A stretch of DNA of 12,651 nt from Gammaproteobacteria bacterium (GCA_003540955.1 DPMX01000211.1:1-12651); one strand, 5' to 3'; positions 1 through 6,733 are shown, counted from the first letter of the stretch. Numbers and translations are program-made. Notes: generated from the sequence alone by a model not told the origin.

Positions 1-162
1 GATCAGAATAAACCAACATCCCCTAATATCCTAGGCATGGTCGAAGCAAAAAAGACAGCCAAGTCATTGTGCGAACAAGCCATTGCCAGTCTAGATAAAC
101 TTGGACAAGGGGCAGATACATTACGCCAATTAGCCACCTATATAATAAGTCGAGACCGCTAA
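1..162 (+). CDS. ispA: Farnesyl diphosphate synthase, C-terminal fragment
   Basis: This is the 3' end of a gene that begins before the window; 53 codons and a TAA stop remain, read in frame 1. The tail contains LGMVEAKKTAKSLCEQAIAS followed by a short helix ending LRQLATYIISRDR. That matches the end of short-chain trans-prenyltransferases of the IspA type, where LGLxxARxxA and a final A-D/T-Y-I-x-x-R are typical. The full enzyme condenses dimethylallyl and isopentenyl diphosphate into farnesyl diphosphate in the cytoplasm, for quinone and undecaprenyl lipid synthesis. The catalytic Asp-rich motifs lie outside the window, so the assignment rests on the C-terminus alone. folE2 starts 48 bp downstream on the same strand. 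The dxs gene often found after ispA in gammaproteobacteria is not between them. Confidence 0.8.
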   Translation, partial: DQNKPTSPNILGMVEAKKTAKSLCEQAIASLDKLGQGADTLRQLATYIISRDR

Positions 163-210
163 CCTAAATTACCAGAAGGGTCACTTACCTTATACACAAC
201 GGATACCGAT

Positions 211-1032
211 ATGAATCAACCTGAAACTATTGCATCGACAATCCCCGACACGCAAAGCAGCGAAGACACACGTCGGATCGCAATCGATCGGGTGGGAATA
301 AAAGATATAAAGCACCCGGTTGTTGTGCGCGACCGAGCAGGTCGAGAGCAACACACGGTCGCAACGTTCAATATGTATGTGGGACTACCACATAAATTTA
401 AAGGAACTCACATGTCGCGGTTTGTTGAAATTTTAAACAACCACGAATACGAAATATCAGTACCTACGTTCAAGGCGATGGTCGACGAAATGACGAAACT
501 GCTGGATGCCGAGTTCGGCCGAATAGAAATGACCTTTCCTTATTTCGTACAAAAAGCCGCTCCGATTTCTGGCGTTAAAAGTTTACTTGACTACACCGTT
601 ACATTTATTGGTGAAGTCGGACACCATGGTCCTCTAATTTCAGTCAAAGTGATTGTTCCGTGTACTACTTTGTGTCCATGTTCAAAAAATATTTCGAATT
701 ATGGTGCACATAACCAGCGCTCTCATGTCACACTAGAAGTAAAGGTTAATGACTTTATGTGGATCGAGGAACTAATCGAAATAGTCGAACAGGTGGCCAG
801 CTGCGAGTTGTATGGGCTCTTGAAGCGGCCTGATGAAAAGTACGTCACAGAGCGCGCCTACGACAATCCACGCTTCGTAGAGGACATGGTGCGAGAGGTT
901 GCATTAAAACTTAATGCGGAAGATCGGATTCTCTCTTACATCGTGGAGTCAGAAAACTTTGAGTCTATACACAACCATTCCGCCTATGCGATGATTGAAC
1001 ACGACAAAACCCTTCTCGAAAACACCAATTGA
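211..1032 (+). CDS. folE2: GTP cyclohydrolase FolE2 (type IB)
   Basis: This 273-residue protein has the usual length for FolE2, the metal-flexible GTP cyclohydrolase that makes 7,8-dihydroneopterin triphosphate, the first step of tetrahydrofolate (and queuosine) synthesis, in the cytoplasm. The signature TTLCPCSKNISNYGAHNQRS is at residues 152-171. By family knowledge Cys155 and His167 in it are the metal ligands. Further family blocks are MSRFVEILN (68-76), KRPDEKYVTERAYDNPRFVE (205-224) and HNHSAYA near the C-terminus. The ATG at 211 is the only sensible start; a purine-rich AGAAGGG lies about 30 bp upstream, too far to be a good ribosome binding site. The gene follows ispA and converges on mazG with 90 bp between the stops. 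FolE2 is Zur-controlled in some bacteria, but I see no Zur-like palindrome upstream, so zinc control is not supported here. Confidence 0.96.
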   Translation: MNQPETIASTIPDTQSSEDTRRIAIDRVGIKDIKHPVVVRDRAGREQHTVATFNMYVGLPHKFKGTHMSRFVEILNNHEYEISVPTFKAMVDEMTKLLDAEFGRIEMTFPYFVQKAAPISGVKSLLDYTVTFIGEVGHHGPLISVKVIVPCTTLCPCSKNISNYGAHNQRSHVTLEVKVNDFMWIEELIEIVEQVASCELYGLLKRPDEKYVTERAYDNPRFVEDMVREVALKLNAEDRILSYIVESENFESIHNHSAYAMIEHDKTLLENTN

Positions 1033-1122
1033 TAGATACATGCTGGGTTAAGGAGATAGTCAATTCGCTGCTACAAGCTCTAGCGACCTATAACGCATCT
1101 TACGTCGGCGATTCACGCGGTG

Positions 1123-1932
1123 TTACTCTACTGACTTCGCCGCTTCCCATAGTTCGTCCATACGGGCAAGCGAAGCACCCCTCACACTTGAGCCTAAACT
1201 TTCAAGTGACGCTTCAATAAAATGAAATCTCTGTTCAAATTTTCGATTAGCCTTCCGTAGTGCCGTTTCTGGATCTAAGTCGAAGTGTCTCATCCAGTTA
1301 ACGCAGGCGAATAACAAGTCACCCATTTCTTGTTCAATCTGAGATCTCGAACCTTCCGCGATCGCAGCTACCACTTCGCTGAACTCCTCCGACACCTTCT
1401 CTTGGACCCCCGTCGTATCTGGCCAGTCAAATCCAACTCGAGACGCCCGCTTCTGTAGTTTCGTTGCCCGAGTCAGCGCTGGTAGACCTATGGGCACACC
1501 ATCAAGTTCGCTCTTATGGCGACCATCGCTTGCAAGTTCGCGCTCACGCGCTTTGTGATCTTCCCATCGGTTATTCTGTTCGGCCAGATCTCCAGCCGTC
1601 ACATCGCCAAACACATGGGGATGGCGTTCTTTTAGCTTTCGACTTAATTTCTCCACAATATCCTTAAACTCGAAATACCCCTCCTCCTTACCTAGCTGCG
1701 CATAGAAAACCACTTGAAACAGTAAATCCCCTAACTCACCTGGAAGATCGTCGTATGCTTGACGCTCAATACAATCAGCGACCTCATAGGCTTCCTCAAT
1801 AGTGTGAGGAACAATTGATTTAAAGTTTTGTTTCAGATCCCACGGGCAGCCACTTTTTGGATCACGCAACTGACCCATAATTTTGAAGATTTCTTGCATT
1901 ATATTTGTACCAATAACTTCAACATTACTCAT
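1123..1932 (-). CDS. mazG: Nucleoside triphosphate pyrophosphohydrolase MazG
   Basis: This protein of 269 residues (E. coli MazG has 263) contains two tandem MazG domains. The N-terminal domain has LRDPKSGCPWD at about 22-32, then TIEEAYEVADCIE and PGELGDLLFQVVFYAQ, which form the EExxE...ExxD magnesium-binding pattern of all-alpha NTP pyrophosphatases. The C-terminal domain repeats this with VSEEFSEVVAAI and EQEMGDLLFACVNW. The enzyme hydrolyses NTPs and dNTPs to NMP and pyrophosphate, which cleans the pool of damaged nucleotides and in E. coli also affects ppGpp level. I chose the ATG at 1932. The frame stays open to 2082, but that extension overlaps the divergent HNH gene and resembles no family member. 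An internal ATG at 1899 (258 residues) is a second option. No clear ribosome binding site separates the two. Despite its name the gene is not next to a mazEF toxin module. Confidence 0.95.
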   Translation of the reverse strand: MSNVEVIGTNIMQEIFKIMGQLRDPKSGCPWDLKQNFKSIVPHTIEEAYEVADCIERQAYDDLPGELGDLLFQVVFYAQLGKEEGYFEFKDIVEKLSRKLKERHPHVFGDVTAGDLAEQNNRWEDHKARERELASDGRHKSELDGVPIGLPALTRATKLQKRASRVGFDWPDTTGVQEKVSEEFSEVVAAIAEGSRSQIEQEMGDLLFACVNWMRHFDLDPETALRKANRKFEQRFHFIEASLESLGSSVRGASLARMDELWEAAKSVE

Positions 1933-2018
1933 AATAATTGCACTGTGGGTCGCTAAGAGTGTATAGATTAGCGTTTGGTTACACCTATAGATAGACTGTG
2001 CCTTGGGACGAGAATAGC

Positions 2019-2603
2019 ATGAACCGAGCACCATTGATTTTACGACTTGATGTTGCGGGAACCCCTTTACGCTGGGTCCCATGGCAAGACGCTGTTTGCC
2101 TATATAGCCGCGGCCTAGTCGCGTGGACCACGGGGAACAACAAGTTTACATTTGTCGGTGGCACATCCCGCGACACGGGCATTAGATCATCTGTAACAGT
2201 GAACTCCATTATTGCTATTAAACGGTCGTCGCGCGGCCACCACACCCACCGCCATGTTCCACCATTAAACAATCACGAATTATTCCGACGCGACGGATAT
2301 ATGTGCCTTTATTGCGGTTCGCAACTCAGGAAACATCAGTTAACCCGCGACCACGTTATCCCACTCTCTAAAGGCGGACGCGACAGTTGGTCCAACGTTG
2401 TCTCAGCGTGTCGTGCTTGTAACACTCGTAAAGGCTCTCGCAGTCCGGAGGTCGCGTCGATGCCGCTACTTGCGATTCCCTATGTGCCCAACTGGGCGGA
2501 ATTCCTAGCATTATCTAATCGCAAAATACTGGCTGATCAAATGGAGTTTTTGCGTTCTCAGTTTCGCCATAAGAACAGACTAATGCCAATTATCCCAGAT
2601 TGA
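2019..2603 (+). CDS. HNH endonuclease-domain protein (stand-alone)
   Basis: This 194-residue protein has an N-terminal region of about 75 residues that I do not recognise as a separate domain (it includes RWVPWQDAVCLYSRGLVAW at 19-37), then a complete HNH zinc-finger nuclease domain. The domain shows CLYC (Cys96, Cys99), TRDHVIPLSKGG with Asp111-His112, Asn126 in WSNVVSAC, and CRACNTRKG (Cys131, Cys134, Asn135). The four cysteines should hold a structural zinc, and His112, Asn126 and Asn135 make the HNH catalytic set. After it comes YVPNWAEFLALSNRKILADQ (155-174). The layout fits a family I recall as common on gammaproteobacterial chromosomes, where it stands alone and has no assigned biological role. 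The ATG at 2019 is preferred to a GTG at 1998 in the same frame, because MNRAPLILRLD looks like the family N-terminus. It is divergent from mazG, with 86 bp between the start codons. No restriction methylase or toxin partner is adjacent. Confidence 0.88.
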   Translation: MNRAPLILRLDVAGTPLRWVPWQDAVCLYSRGLVAWTTGNNKFTFVGGTSRDTGIRSSVTVNSIIAIKRSSRGHHTHRHVPPLNNHELFRRDGYMCLYCGSQLRKHQLTRDHVIPLSKGGRDSWSNVVSACRACNTRKGSRSPEVASMPLLAIPYVPNWAEFLALSNRKILADQMEFLRSQFRHKNRLMPIIPD

Positions 2604-2834
2604 TTTTTCCACCAAAACACAGTTTCCAAGGAACATAGACCTGATGTATATGGAGAACGACGGGCAAGGCAGGTATCGAATTTCAAGTAGACTTGAAAAA
2701 TTACTCAAGAGCCTCAGCCATTGTGATCGTACAGCATAATTCGAAATTGCTAATCGGGTCGAATTAGTTCATCATTTCCTGAGAAACAAGGTTTCCTTCT
2801 TAAGGACAATCGATAATACGGATAGGAGTCATAT
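2604..2834. other. Intergenic spacer before lipoprotein gene
   Basis: This 231-bp A+T-rich spacer lies between the HNH gene and the lipoprotein gene. It holds a perfect 7-bp inverted repeat, TTTCAAG-TAGA-CTTGAAA (2681-2698), without a clear T-run, and a 31-codon ORF starting with ATG at 2644 (see findings). A CATAAT hexamer at 2735-2740 could be a -10 box for the lipoprotein gene, but I find no convincing -35 box at 16-18 bp. A GATAAT at 2812-2817 is too close to the start codon to be its -10. No RNA gene is recognisable. Confidence 0.5.
2823..2828 (+). promoter_or_regulatory. Ribosome binding site of lipoprotein gene
   Basis: TAGGAG lies 6 bp before the ATG at 2835. It is one of the clearest Shine-Dalgarno sequences in the window and fixes the start of the lipoprotein gene. 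A strong site fits the high synthesis known for murein lipoproteins. Confidence 0.75.
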
Positions 2835-3131
2835 ATGCAAAAAGTACTCTCTCTGGCGGTAAGGACGTCTATTGTTGTAATCTTCGCGACAAACCTAACA
2901 GCTTGCGCGACCGTAAAACCGGATCAATTGGCTGCAGTTGAAGCAAAGATAAGCAGTGCCATGTCCGAGGCCCGTTCGGCTTCAAGTACTGCAAAGAAAG
3001 CGTTGGCCGCTGCGACGGCTGCCTCCGAAGCTGCAGCAAAAGCGCAAGCGACTGCTGATGACGCACTCTCATGCTGCAGTGATAACAAAGATAGGATTGA
3101 ACGTATGTTCGAACAAACAATGAAAAAGTAG
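2835..3131 (+). CDS. Lpp/OprI-like alanine-zipper outer-membrane lipoprotein
   Basis: This 98-residue precursor has a basic start (MQK...R), a hydrophobic segment at residues 11-19 and the lipobox LTAC at 21-24. Lipidation is therefore expected at Cys24, giving a mature chain of 75 residues. The mature part is one long Ala/Ser/Lys/Glu-rich helix (about 30-80) with heptad-like small residues, as in the trimeric alanine zipper of OprI and Lpp. It ends DRIERMFEQTMKK. The C-terminal lysine is the residue that L,D-transpeptidases join to peptidoglycan in Lpp. Compared with my memory of P. aeruginosa OprI (ADEA then 14 residues to the end), there are 21 residues after ADDA here. That equals one additional heptad, and it contains Cys80-Cys81. 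There is no tryptophan and no other domain. The gene is single, with a strong ribosome binding site before it and a strong terminator after it. It converges on an L,D-transpeptidase gene. It tethers, or at least bridges, outer membrane and wall; covalent linkage is inferred. Confidence 0.85.
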   Translation: MQKVLSLAVRTSIVVIFATNLTACATVKPDQLAAVEAKISSAMSEARSASSTAKKALAAATAASEAAAKAQATADDALSCCSDNKDRIERMFEQTMKK

Positions 3132-3144
3132 ATTAAAGTTAGTA

Positions 3145-3186
3145 TTCCAAGAAAAACCCCCGCAAAAGCGGGGATTTTTCTTGGAA
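3145..3186. terminator. Bidirectional rho-independent terminator
   Basis: A long hairpin fills the gap between the convergent lipoprotein and transpeptidase genes. The left arm is 3145-3163, the loop AAAA is 3164-3167, and the right arm is 3168-3186. The stem has 19 positions with one mismatch (C3157/A3174). Its core CCCCCGC/GCGGGG is flanked by A5 on the left and T5 on the right, so either strand gives a G+C-rich stem followed by a U-run. It starts 14 bp after the lipoprotein stop and ends 5 bp before the transpeptidase stop, so it should end transcription from both sides. Confidence 0.92.
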
Positions 3187-3190
3187 AGCT

Positions 3191-4207
3191 CTATGGATCG
3201 GAGCTAGTCAGCCCGTGCATAGGTTCAACAATCGCCGGTACATATCCAACCTTCTCTAGTACCTGCTGACTTTCCGATACTCCACCGATCACGATAGGAA
3301 TACCGCTTTTTTTTAAAAAAGCTTGCCGCATCGTACGCCAATTAAGTTGCACACCACGACCTAAAGCTTTTGTCACAATTAACGCTACCACTTGCGAAAA
3401 TTGATCCCGAAATGCGTTTTTATCCTCGGCAAGATACGGATGAACTTCTAGATAAACCTTATTGCGCGCGATACCGACCTTGTATGGTTGATTCACAATA
3501 TACACGGGTGCGCCTATCGTAACCAAGTCAAATATATTTTTTACATCCTTAGGATACATCCGCAGGCAACCATGAGTCACGCGCATCCCAATCCCATAAG
3601 GTCGATTTGTTCCATGGATCAGATAACCAGGCAAACCTAATAAAATGGCAAAAGCGCCCAGTGGATTTTCAGGGCCAGCAGGCACGATTCTAGGTAAGGG
3701 ATCTCCTGCAGCAGCATGTTCCGCACGGATCGACTCTGGGGGATACCAATTCGGATTTTTAATTTTAGCAACGACTTTTGTCGCACCGTGCGGTGTACTC
3801 CAACTCTGACGCCCAATACTAATCGGATGGGTTGTAACCTTGCGTTTCTTCTGATTTCCACTCTCTGAAAAAAAATACAGCCGCATCTCCGGTACATTAA
3901 CAACAATTCCCCGCCTTGGCGCCTCTGGCAAAACATATAAACTCGGAACAATTATTTCTGTGTCTTCTCCAGGAAGCCACGGATCGATCGTTGGATTGGC
4001 CCAGCGCATCTCGAAATAACCCTGGTCATAAGTACGCGCTATGTCGGATAACGTGTCGGATTGCAGGGTAGACGCTAACTCAAGTTCACCGATGAGATCT
4101 TCCGTAACCTCAAACGTGAGTGGCAATGCAGTCTCGCAAGAAAAGCTAAATAGAACAAATAAGCAGAGCCTGCATAGCACCTGATGGTGGATCAACTTCC
4201 ACATCAT
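3191..4207 (-). CDS. Periplasmic L,D-transpeptidase, ErfK/YbiS type (YkuD domain)
   Basis: This 338-residue protein begins with an export signal (basic KLIHHQ, then a hydrophobic stretch to about residue 28). A LysM-like segment follows (about 45-90, including DTLSDIARTY and EDTEIIVPS), then a YkuD catalytic domain (about 98-238). The catalytic block reads YLIHGTN...GMRVTHGCLRMYP, with His198, His212, nucleophile Cys214 and Arg216. The stretch VYLEVHPYLAEDKNAF (251-266) matches the region after the catalytic domain in E. coli ErfK, YbiS and YcfS, which attach Lpp to meso-diaminopimelate in peptidoglycan. Length (E. coli homologues about 310) and domain order fit that group, but a 3-3 cross-linking role cannot be excluded. 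GGAA lies 7 bp before the ATG at 4207, and a second ATG follows directly. The start shares ATGA with the stop of the DUF423 gene, so the two are probably co-translated. FSFSC at 20-24 is a poor lipobox. Confidence 0.92.
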   Translation of the reverse strand: MMWKLIHHQVLCRLCLFVLFSFSCETALPLTFEVTEDLIGELELASTLQSDTLSDIARTYDQGYFEMRWANPTIDPWLPGEDTEIIVPSLYVLPEAPRRGIVVNVPEMRLYFFSESGNQKKRKVTTHPISIGRQSWSTPHGATKVVAKIKNPNWYPPESIRAEHAAAGDPLPRIVPAGPENPLGAFAILLGLPGYLIHGTNRPYGIGMRVTHGCLRMYPKDVKNIFDLVTIGAPVYIVNQPYKVGIARNKVYLEVHPYLAEDKNAFRDQFSQVVALIVTKALGRGVQLNWRTMRQAFLKKSGIPIVIGGVSESQQVLEKVGYVPAIVEPMHGLTSSDP

Positions 4208-4614
4208 TCCGAAGTTCCAGCGAGCCGAAATCCACCGATAGCAATAAACAACCAGCCCAGAATCAGCGCGCTGCCACCAACTGGAGCAATCTTGGCTGAG
4301 AACAGACTACCCGTAACAGATCTTATAATTAGACTGCCGCAAAACAAAACAATTCCCGTGACCAAAAATACACCGGCCAGCTTGAACCAGCGATTATCCG
4401 CATGTGAATAAAGCGCGACACCGCAACCAAACAATGCCACTGAGTGCAATAGTAGATACGTGATCGCTGTAGTAAAAACCACGAACTCCGCGGGCGGCAA
4501 GCGTTCCTGTAATAAATGTGTTCCAACGGCTCCAGCGATAACTCCTACCGCACCGAAGAGACCACTGAACATCGTGAACCAACCTCGACAGTCGGATGTC
4601 AGCCCAGGCCACAT
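4204..4614 (-). CDS. DUF423 (YgdD-like) small inner-membrane protein
   Basis: This is a small membrane protein of 136 residues, or 122 if the ATG at 4572 is used; E. coli YgdD has 131. It shows the DUF423 pattern: GLFGAVGVIAGAVGTHLL near the N-terminus, TAITYLLLHSVALFG, GIVLFCGSLIIRSVTG, and IAPVGGSALILGWLFIAIGG near the end. About four transmembrane helices are predicted by eye. The family has no established biochemical function. The start is uncertain: the long form places more residues before the first helix, while the short form has GAGG 10 bp upstream. The TGA stop overlaps the ATG of the L,D-transpeptidase (4204-4207), and moaB ends 43 bp upstream. The three genes may share a transcript, although moaB is functionally unrelated. 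No odd residues or frame breaks are seen. Confidence 0.85.
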   Translation of the reverse strand: MWPGLTSDCRGWFTMFSGLFGAVGVIAGAVGTHLLQERLPPAEFVVFTTAITYLLLHSVALFGCGVALYSHADNRWFKLAGVFLVTGIVLFCGSLIIRSVTGSLFSAKIAPVGGSALILGWLFIAIGGFRLAGTSE

Positions 4615-4657
4615 TGATAGCTTTCCGCAGGTGGCTTTGATTCACAGACTAAGGTGA

Positions 4658-5179
4658 TCATTTTTCAAGCAATCGAGGCATCAATTCAACCAGATTACAT
4701 GGGCCTGTGCGGAAATCTAATTGGTGAACAATCAATGCGTCCCACGCCAGAGCGCAGGCGCCAGAAGAGCCCGGTAAGGAAAAGATATAAGTTCCGTTCG
4801 CAACGCCGGCGACCGCGCGAGATTGCATCGTTGAGGTCTTGATCTCTTCATACGATAGACTTCGGAACATCTCTCCGAATCCATCAATTTGCTTATCCAA
4901 TAGTGGGATCACGGCCTCTGGCGTACCGTCTCGACCGGTTACACCGGTACCTCCGGTCGTCAACACCACGGACACTTTTGCATCGACAACCCACCGAGAG
5001 ACTTCTGCCCGGATCTCGTAGATGCTATCTTTTACTAGACGTTTCTCGTGCAGGTGGTGACCAGCTCCGCTCAGGCGCTCCACCAGAAGCTTACCCGACC
5101 TATCTTCCGCCTCAGTCCGTGTATCCGTAATCGTTAGTACTGCGATCTGTAACGGCAAAAACTCTCTTGGTTTATTCAT
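4658..5179 (-). CDS. moaB: Molybdenum cofactor biosynthesis protein MoaB
   Basis: This 173-residue protein (E. coli MoaB has 170) belongs to the MoaB/MogA molybdopterin-binding fold. It shows LTITDTRTEAEDRSG (15-29), the loop LTTGGTGVTGRDGTPEAV (73-90), FRSLSYEEI (105-113) and FSLPGSSGA (133-141). The family activates molybdopterin by adenylation before molybdate insertion. In some bacteria MoaB does this itself, while in E. coli MogA is the proven adenylyltransferase; no mogA is in the window. The ATG at 5179 is preferred. An in-frame TTG at 5194 would add only five residues and is a weaker start codon. Upstream, GAGA lies about 11 bp from the ATG. It lies apart from, and opposite to, the moaA-mobA-mobB run about 5.6 kb away, and just upstream of the DUF423 and transpeptidase genes. 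Confidence 0.93.
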   Translation of the reverse strand: MNKPREFLPLQIAVLTITDTRTEAEDRSGKLLVERLSGAGHHLHEKRLVKDSIYEIRAEVSRWVVDAKVSVVLTTGGTGVTGRDGTPEAVIPLLDKQIDGFGEMFRSLSYEEIKTSTMQSRAVAGVANGTYIFSLPGSSGACALAWDALIVHQLDFRTGPCNLVELMPRLLEK

Positions 5180-5377
5180 CCCATGGATTCTCAAATTTAA
5201 AATGTTGGTTCCGATCTTAAACGTCGGCTGCAGCTCAGTCCGTTATTATCCCATAGATAGTGATGCGCGACCGAATAGGTATACCGTGGCAGGACTAAGA
5301 ATGGCTAAAAAAGTAGCTCTGCCGCAGGCGATTTTTCTCGGATTGCTGATGACGTCGTTAAAATCAAGCAAGTATAA
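5180..5377. other. Intergenic spacer with possible small plus-strand ORF
   Basis: This 198-bp spacer separates the MATE exporter stop from the moaB start. It should hold the moaB promoter or a read-through region, but I see no convincing sigma-70 pair and no clear terminator hairpin for the exporter. On the plus strand an ATG at 5301 with AGGA 6 bp upstream opens a 58-codon frame running to 5477. It begins MAKKVALPQAIFLGLLM and then overlaps the 3' end of the exporter gene antisense. I list it as a candidate only, in the findings. Confidence 0.4.
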
Positions 5378-6733
5378 TCATACAAATCCATCTCGCCGTT
5401 CGATCTTGAAAAAGTACCAAGCCATTGACGCCCCACGTGCGGCAAAAAACATCAAAAATGCCAACCACAAACCATGATTTCCGAGAGGCTGTAAAAGGTA
5501 CCAGCCTGGAAGAAATACAAAAAACGTAGAGAAAACCATAGAGTTGCGCATTTCGCGACCTTTTGTCGCGCCTATGAAGATACCATCGAAAACGAAACAC
5601 CAAACGGATACGATTGGCGCAATTATCGCCCACACTAAAAATCGATCGGCCTCTGCGCGTAACTCCGGAAGATCAGTGAGCAACGCGATCAGTGAAGACC
5701 CAAAAAACGCATAAAGCCCAACGAAAAGTGCCGCAAATATTATTGACCAGATCATCCCGAGTGTGACCGCAGCAAGAAATCGTGTCCGATTCAACGCCCC
5801 TATAGAGCGCCCCACCATTGCTTCAAGCGCGTTCGCGAACCCATCCAGCGCAAGCGCAGTAAGCATCTGGAAATTGAGTAATATTGCATTCGCAGCTAAG
5901 GTTGTATCTCCCCAACTTGCCCCCCGTCGGGTAAAAAACGCAAACGTCGCGATCAAACAAAACGTACGAAGCATAATGTTCCAGTTAAAAGTCAATAATC
6001 GGTGCATACTCCGCCACTGCCAGGCGAACGTTACTGCGGATGTATGCCTACGAAGCTCCGTGACAACAAGCCATCCGCCCAGACTTGCTGAAAAGTACGC
6101 TGTTATCAGCGAAGCATACGCAGCGCCTGTTATGCCTAATTCAAATCCCACGACAAATAAAAGATCAAGGCCGGCATGAACTAGACACGGTAGGGCTACG
6201 AGAACCATAGCAACCCGAGCTTTCTGCATCCCAATCAACCAACCAATAAAGACCATTGTTGCAAGTACGCCTGGGGCGCCCCAAATCTTTATCTCGAAGA
6301 AATGGCTCGCGTGGATTGTAGCGATGATGCTTCCGTCGAGTAACTCCAGACCAAAGTCGCGAATTTCATGGCGGGCTAACAACATTAGTAACGCGAGAGT
6401 CAACGCAATGATCATGGCATCCCGCAAGATCGCGCTAACCCTAGGGGCATCGCCTGATCCATAAATTTGGGCGACTACGCCAGTAGTACCCATTCGTAAA
6501 AAAGTTACGCCCCAATACAAAAAATCAAATAAAACAGTAGCTAGAGAAATGCCGGCTAGATAACTAGGATTAGCAAGATGGCCGATCACCGCAGTATCGA
6601 TTAATCCAAGTAACGCGATAGAAATGTTAGATAACATCATCGGCGCCGCCAAAACCCAAATCCTATAATGAGTCGTTCGGTCTCGTACCTGCACTAATAA
6701 GAACGTTTTAATGTTCACAATGGACTCGTCCAA
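5378..6733 (-). CDS. MATE family efflux transporter, DinF subfamily
   Basis: This 451-residue polytopic membrane protein has about 12 hydrophobic segments, the MATE norm. The first is APMMLSNISIALLGLIDTAV (30-49), with Pro31 and Asp46 in the position of the conserved TM1 aspartate of DinF-type proteins. IGHLANPSYLAG follows, then FLRMGTTGVVAQIYGSGD. The second half starts near NWNIMLRTFCLIATFAFFTR and contains LDGFANALEAMVGRSIG, also typical of DinF. Such proteins export cationic or bile-salt-like compounds and are driven by H+ or Na+; the substrate here is unknown. The start is not settled. The frame begins with TTG at 6733 and has a GTG at 6718 with GAG 6 bp before it, and the difference is five residues. 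The gene sits alone between two spacers. Nothing upstream looks like a LexA box, so SOS control as for E. coli dinF is not supported. Confidence 0.92.
   Translation of the reverse strand: MDESIVNIKTFLLVQVRDRTTHYRIWVLAAPMMLSNISIALLGLIDTAVIGHLANPSYLAGISLATVLFDFLYWGVTFLRMGTTGVVAQIYGSGDAPRVSAILRDAMIIALTLALLMLLARHEIRDFGLELLDGSIIATIHASHFFEIKIWGAPGVLATMVFIGWLIGMQKARVAMVLVALPCLVHAGLDLLFVVGFELGITGAAYASLITAYFSASLGGWLVVTELRRHTSAVTFAWQWRSMHRLLTFNWNIMLRTFCLIATFAFFTRRGASWGDTTLAANAILLNFQMLTALALDGFANALEAMVGRSIGALNRTRFLAAVTLGMIWSIIFAALFVGLYAFFGSSLIALLTDLPELRAEADRFLVWAIIAPIVSVWCFVFDGIFIGATKGREMRNSMVFSTFFVFLPGWYLLQPLGNHGLWLAFLMFFAARGASMAWYFFKIERRDGFV

Noticed and set aside
163..210. Zur-type zinc operator upstream of folE2
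   Set aside because: No A+T-rich palindrome of the expected kind is present in the 48-bp gap.
1998..2018. GTG start adding seven residues to the HNH protein
   Set aside because: The ATG at 2019 gives the family-like N-terminus; the extension has no support.
1933..2082. A 50-residue N-terminal extension of MazG in the same open frame
   Set aside because: It overlaps the divergent HNH gene start, has no family similarity, and the ATG at 1932 gives the normal MazG length.
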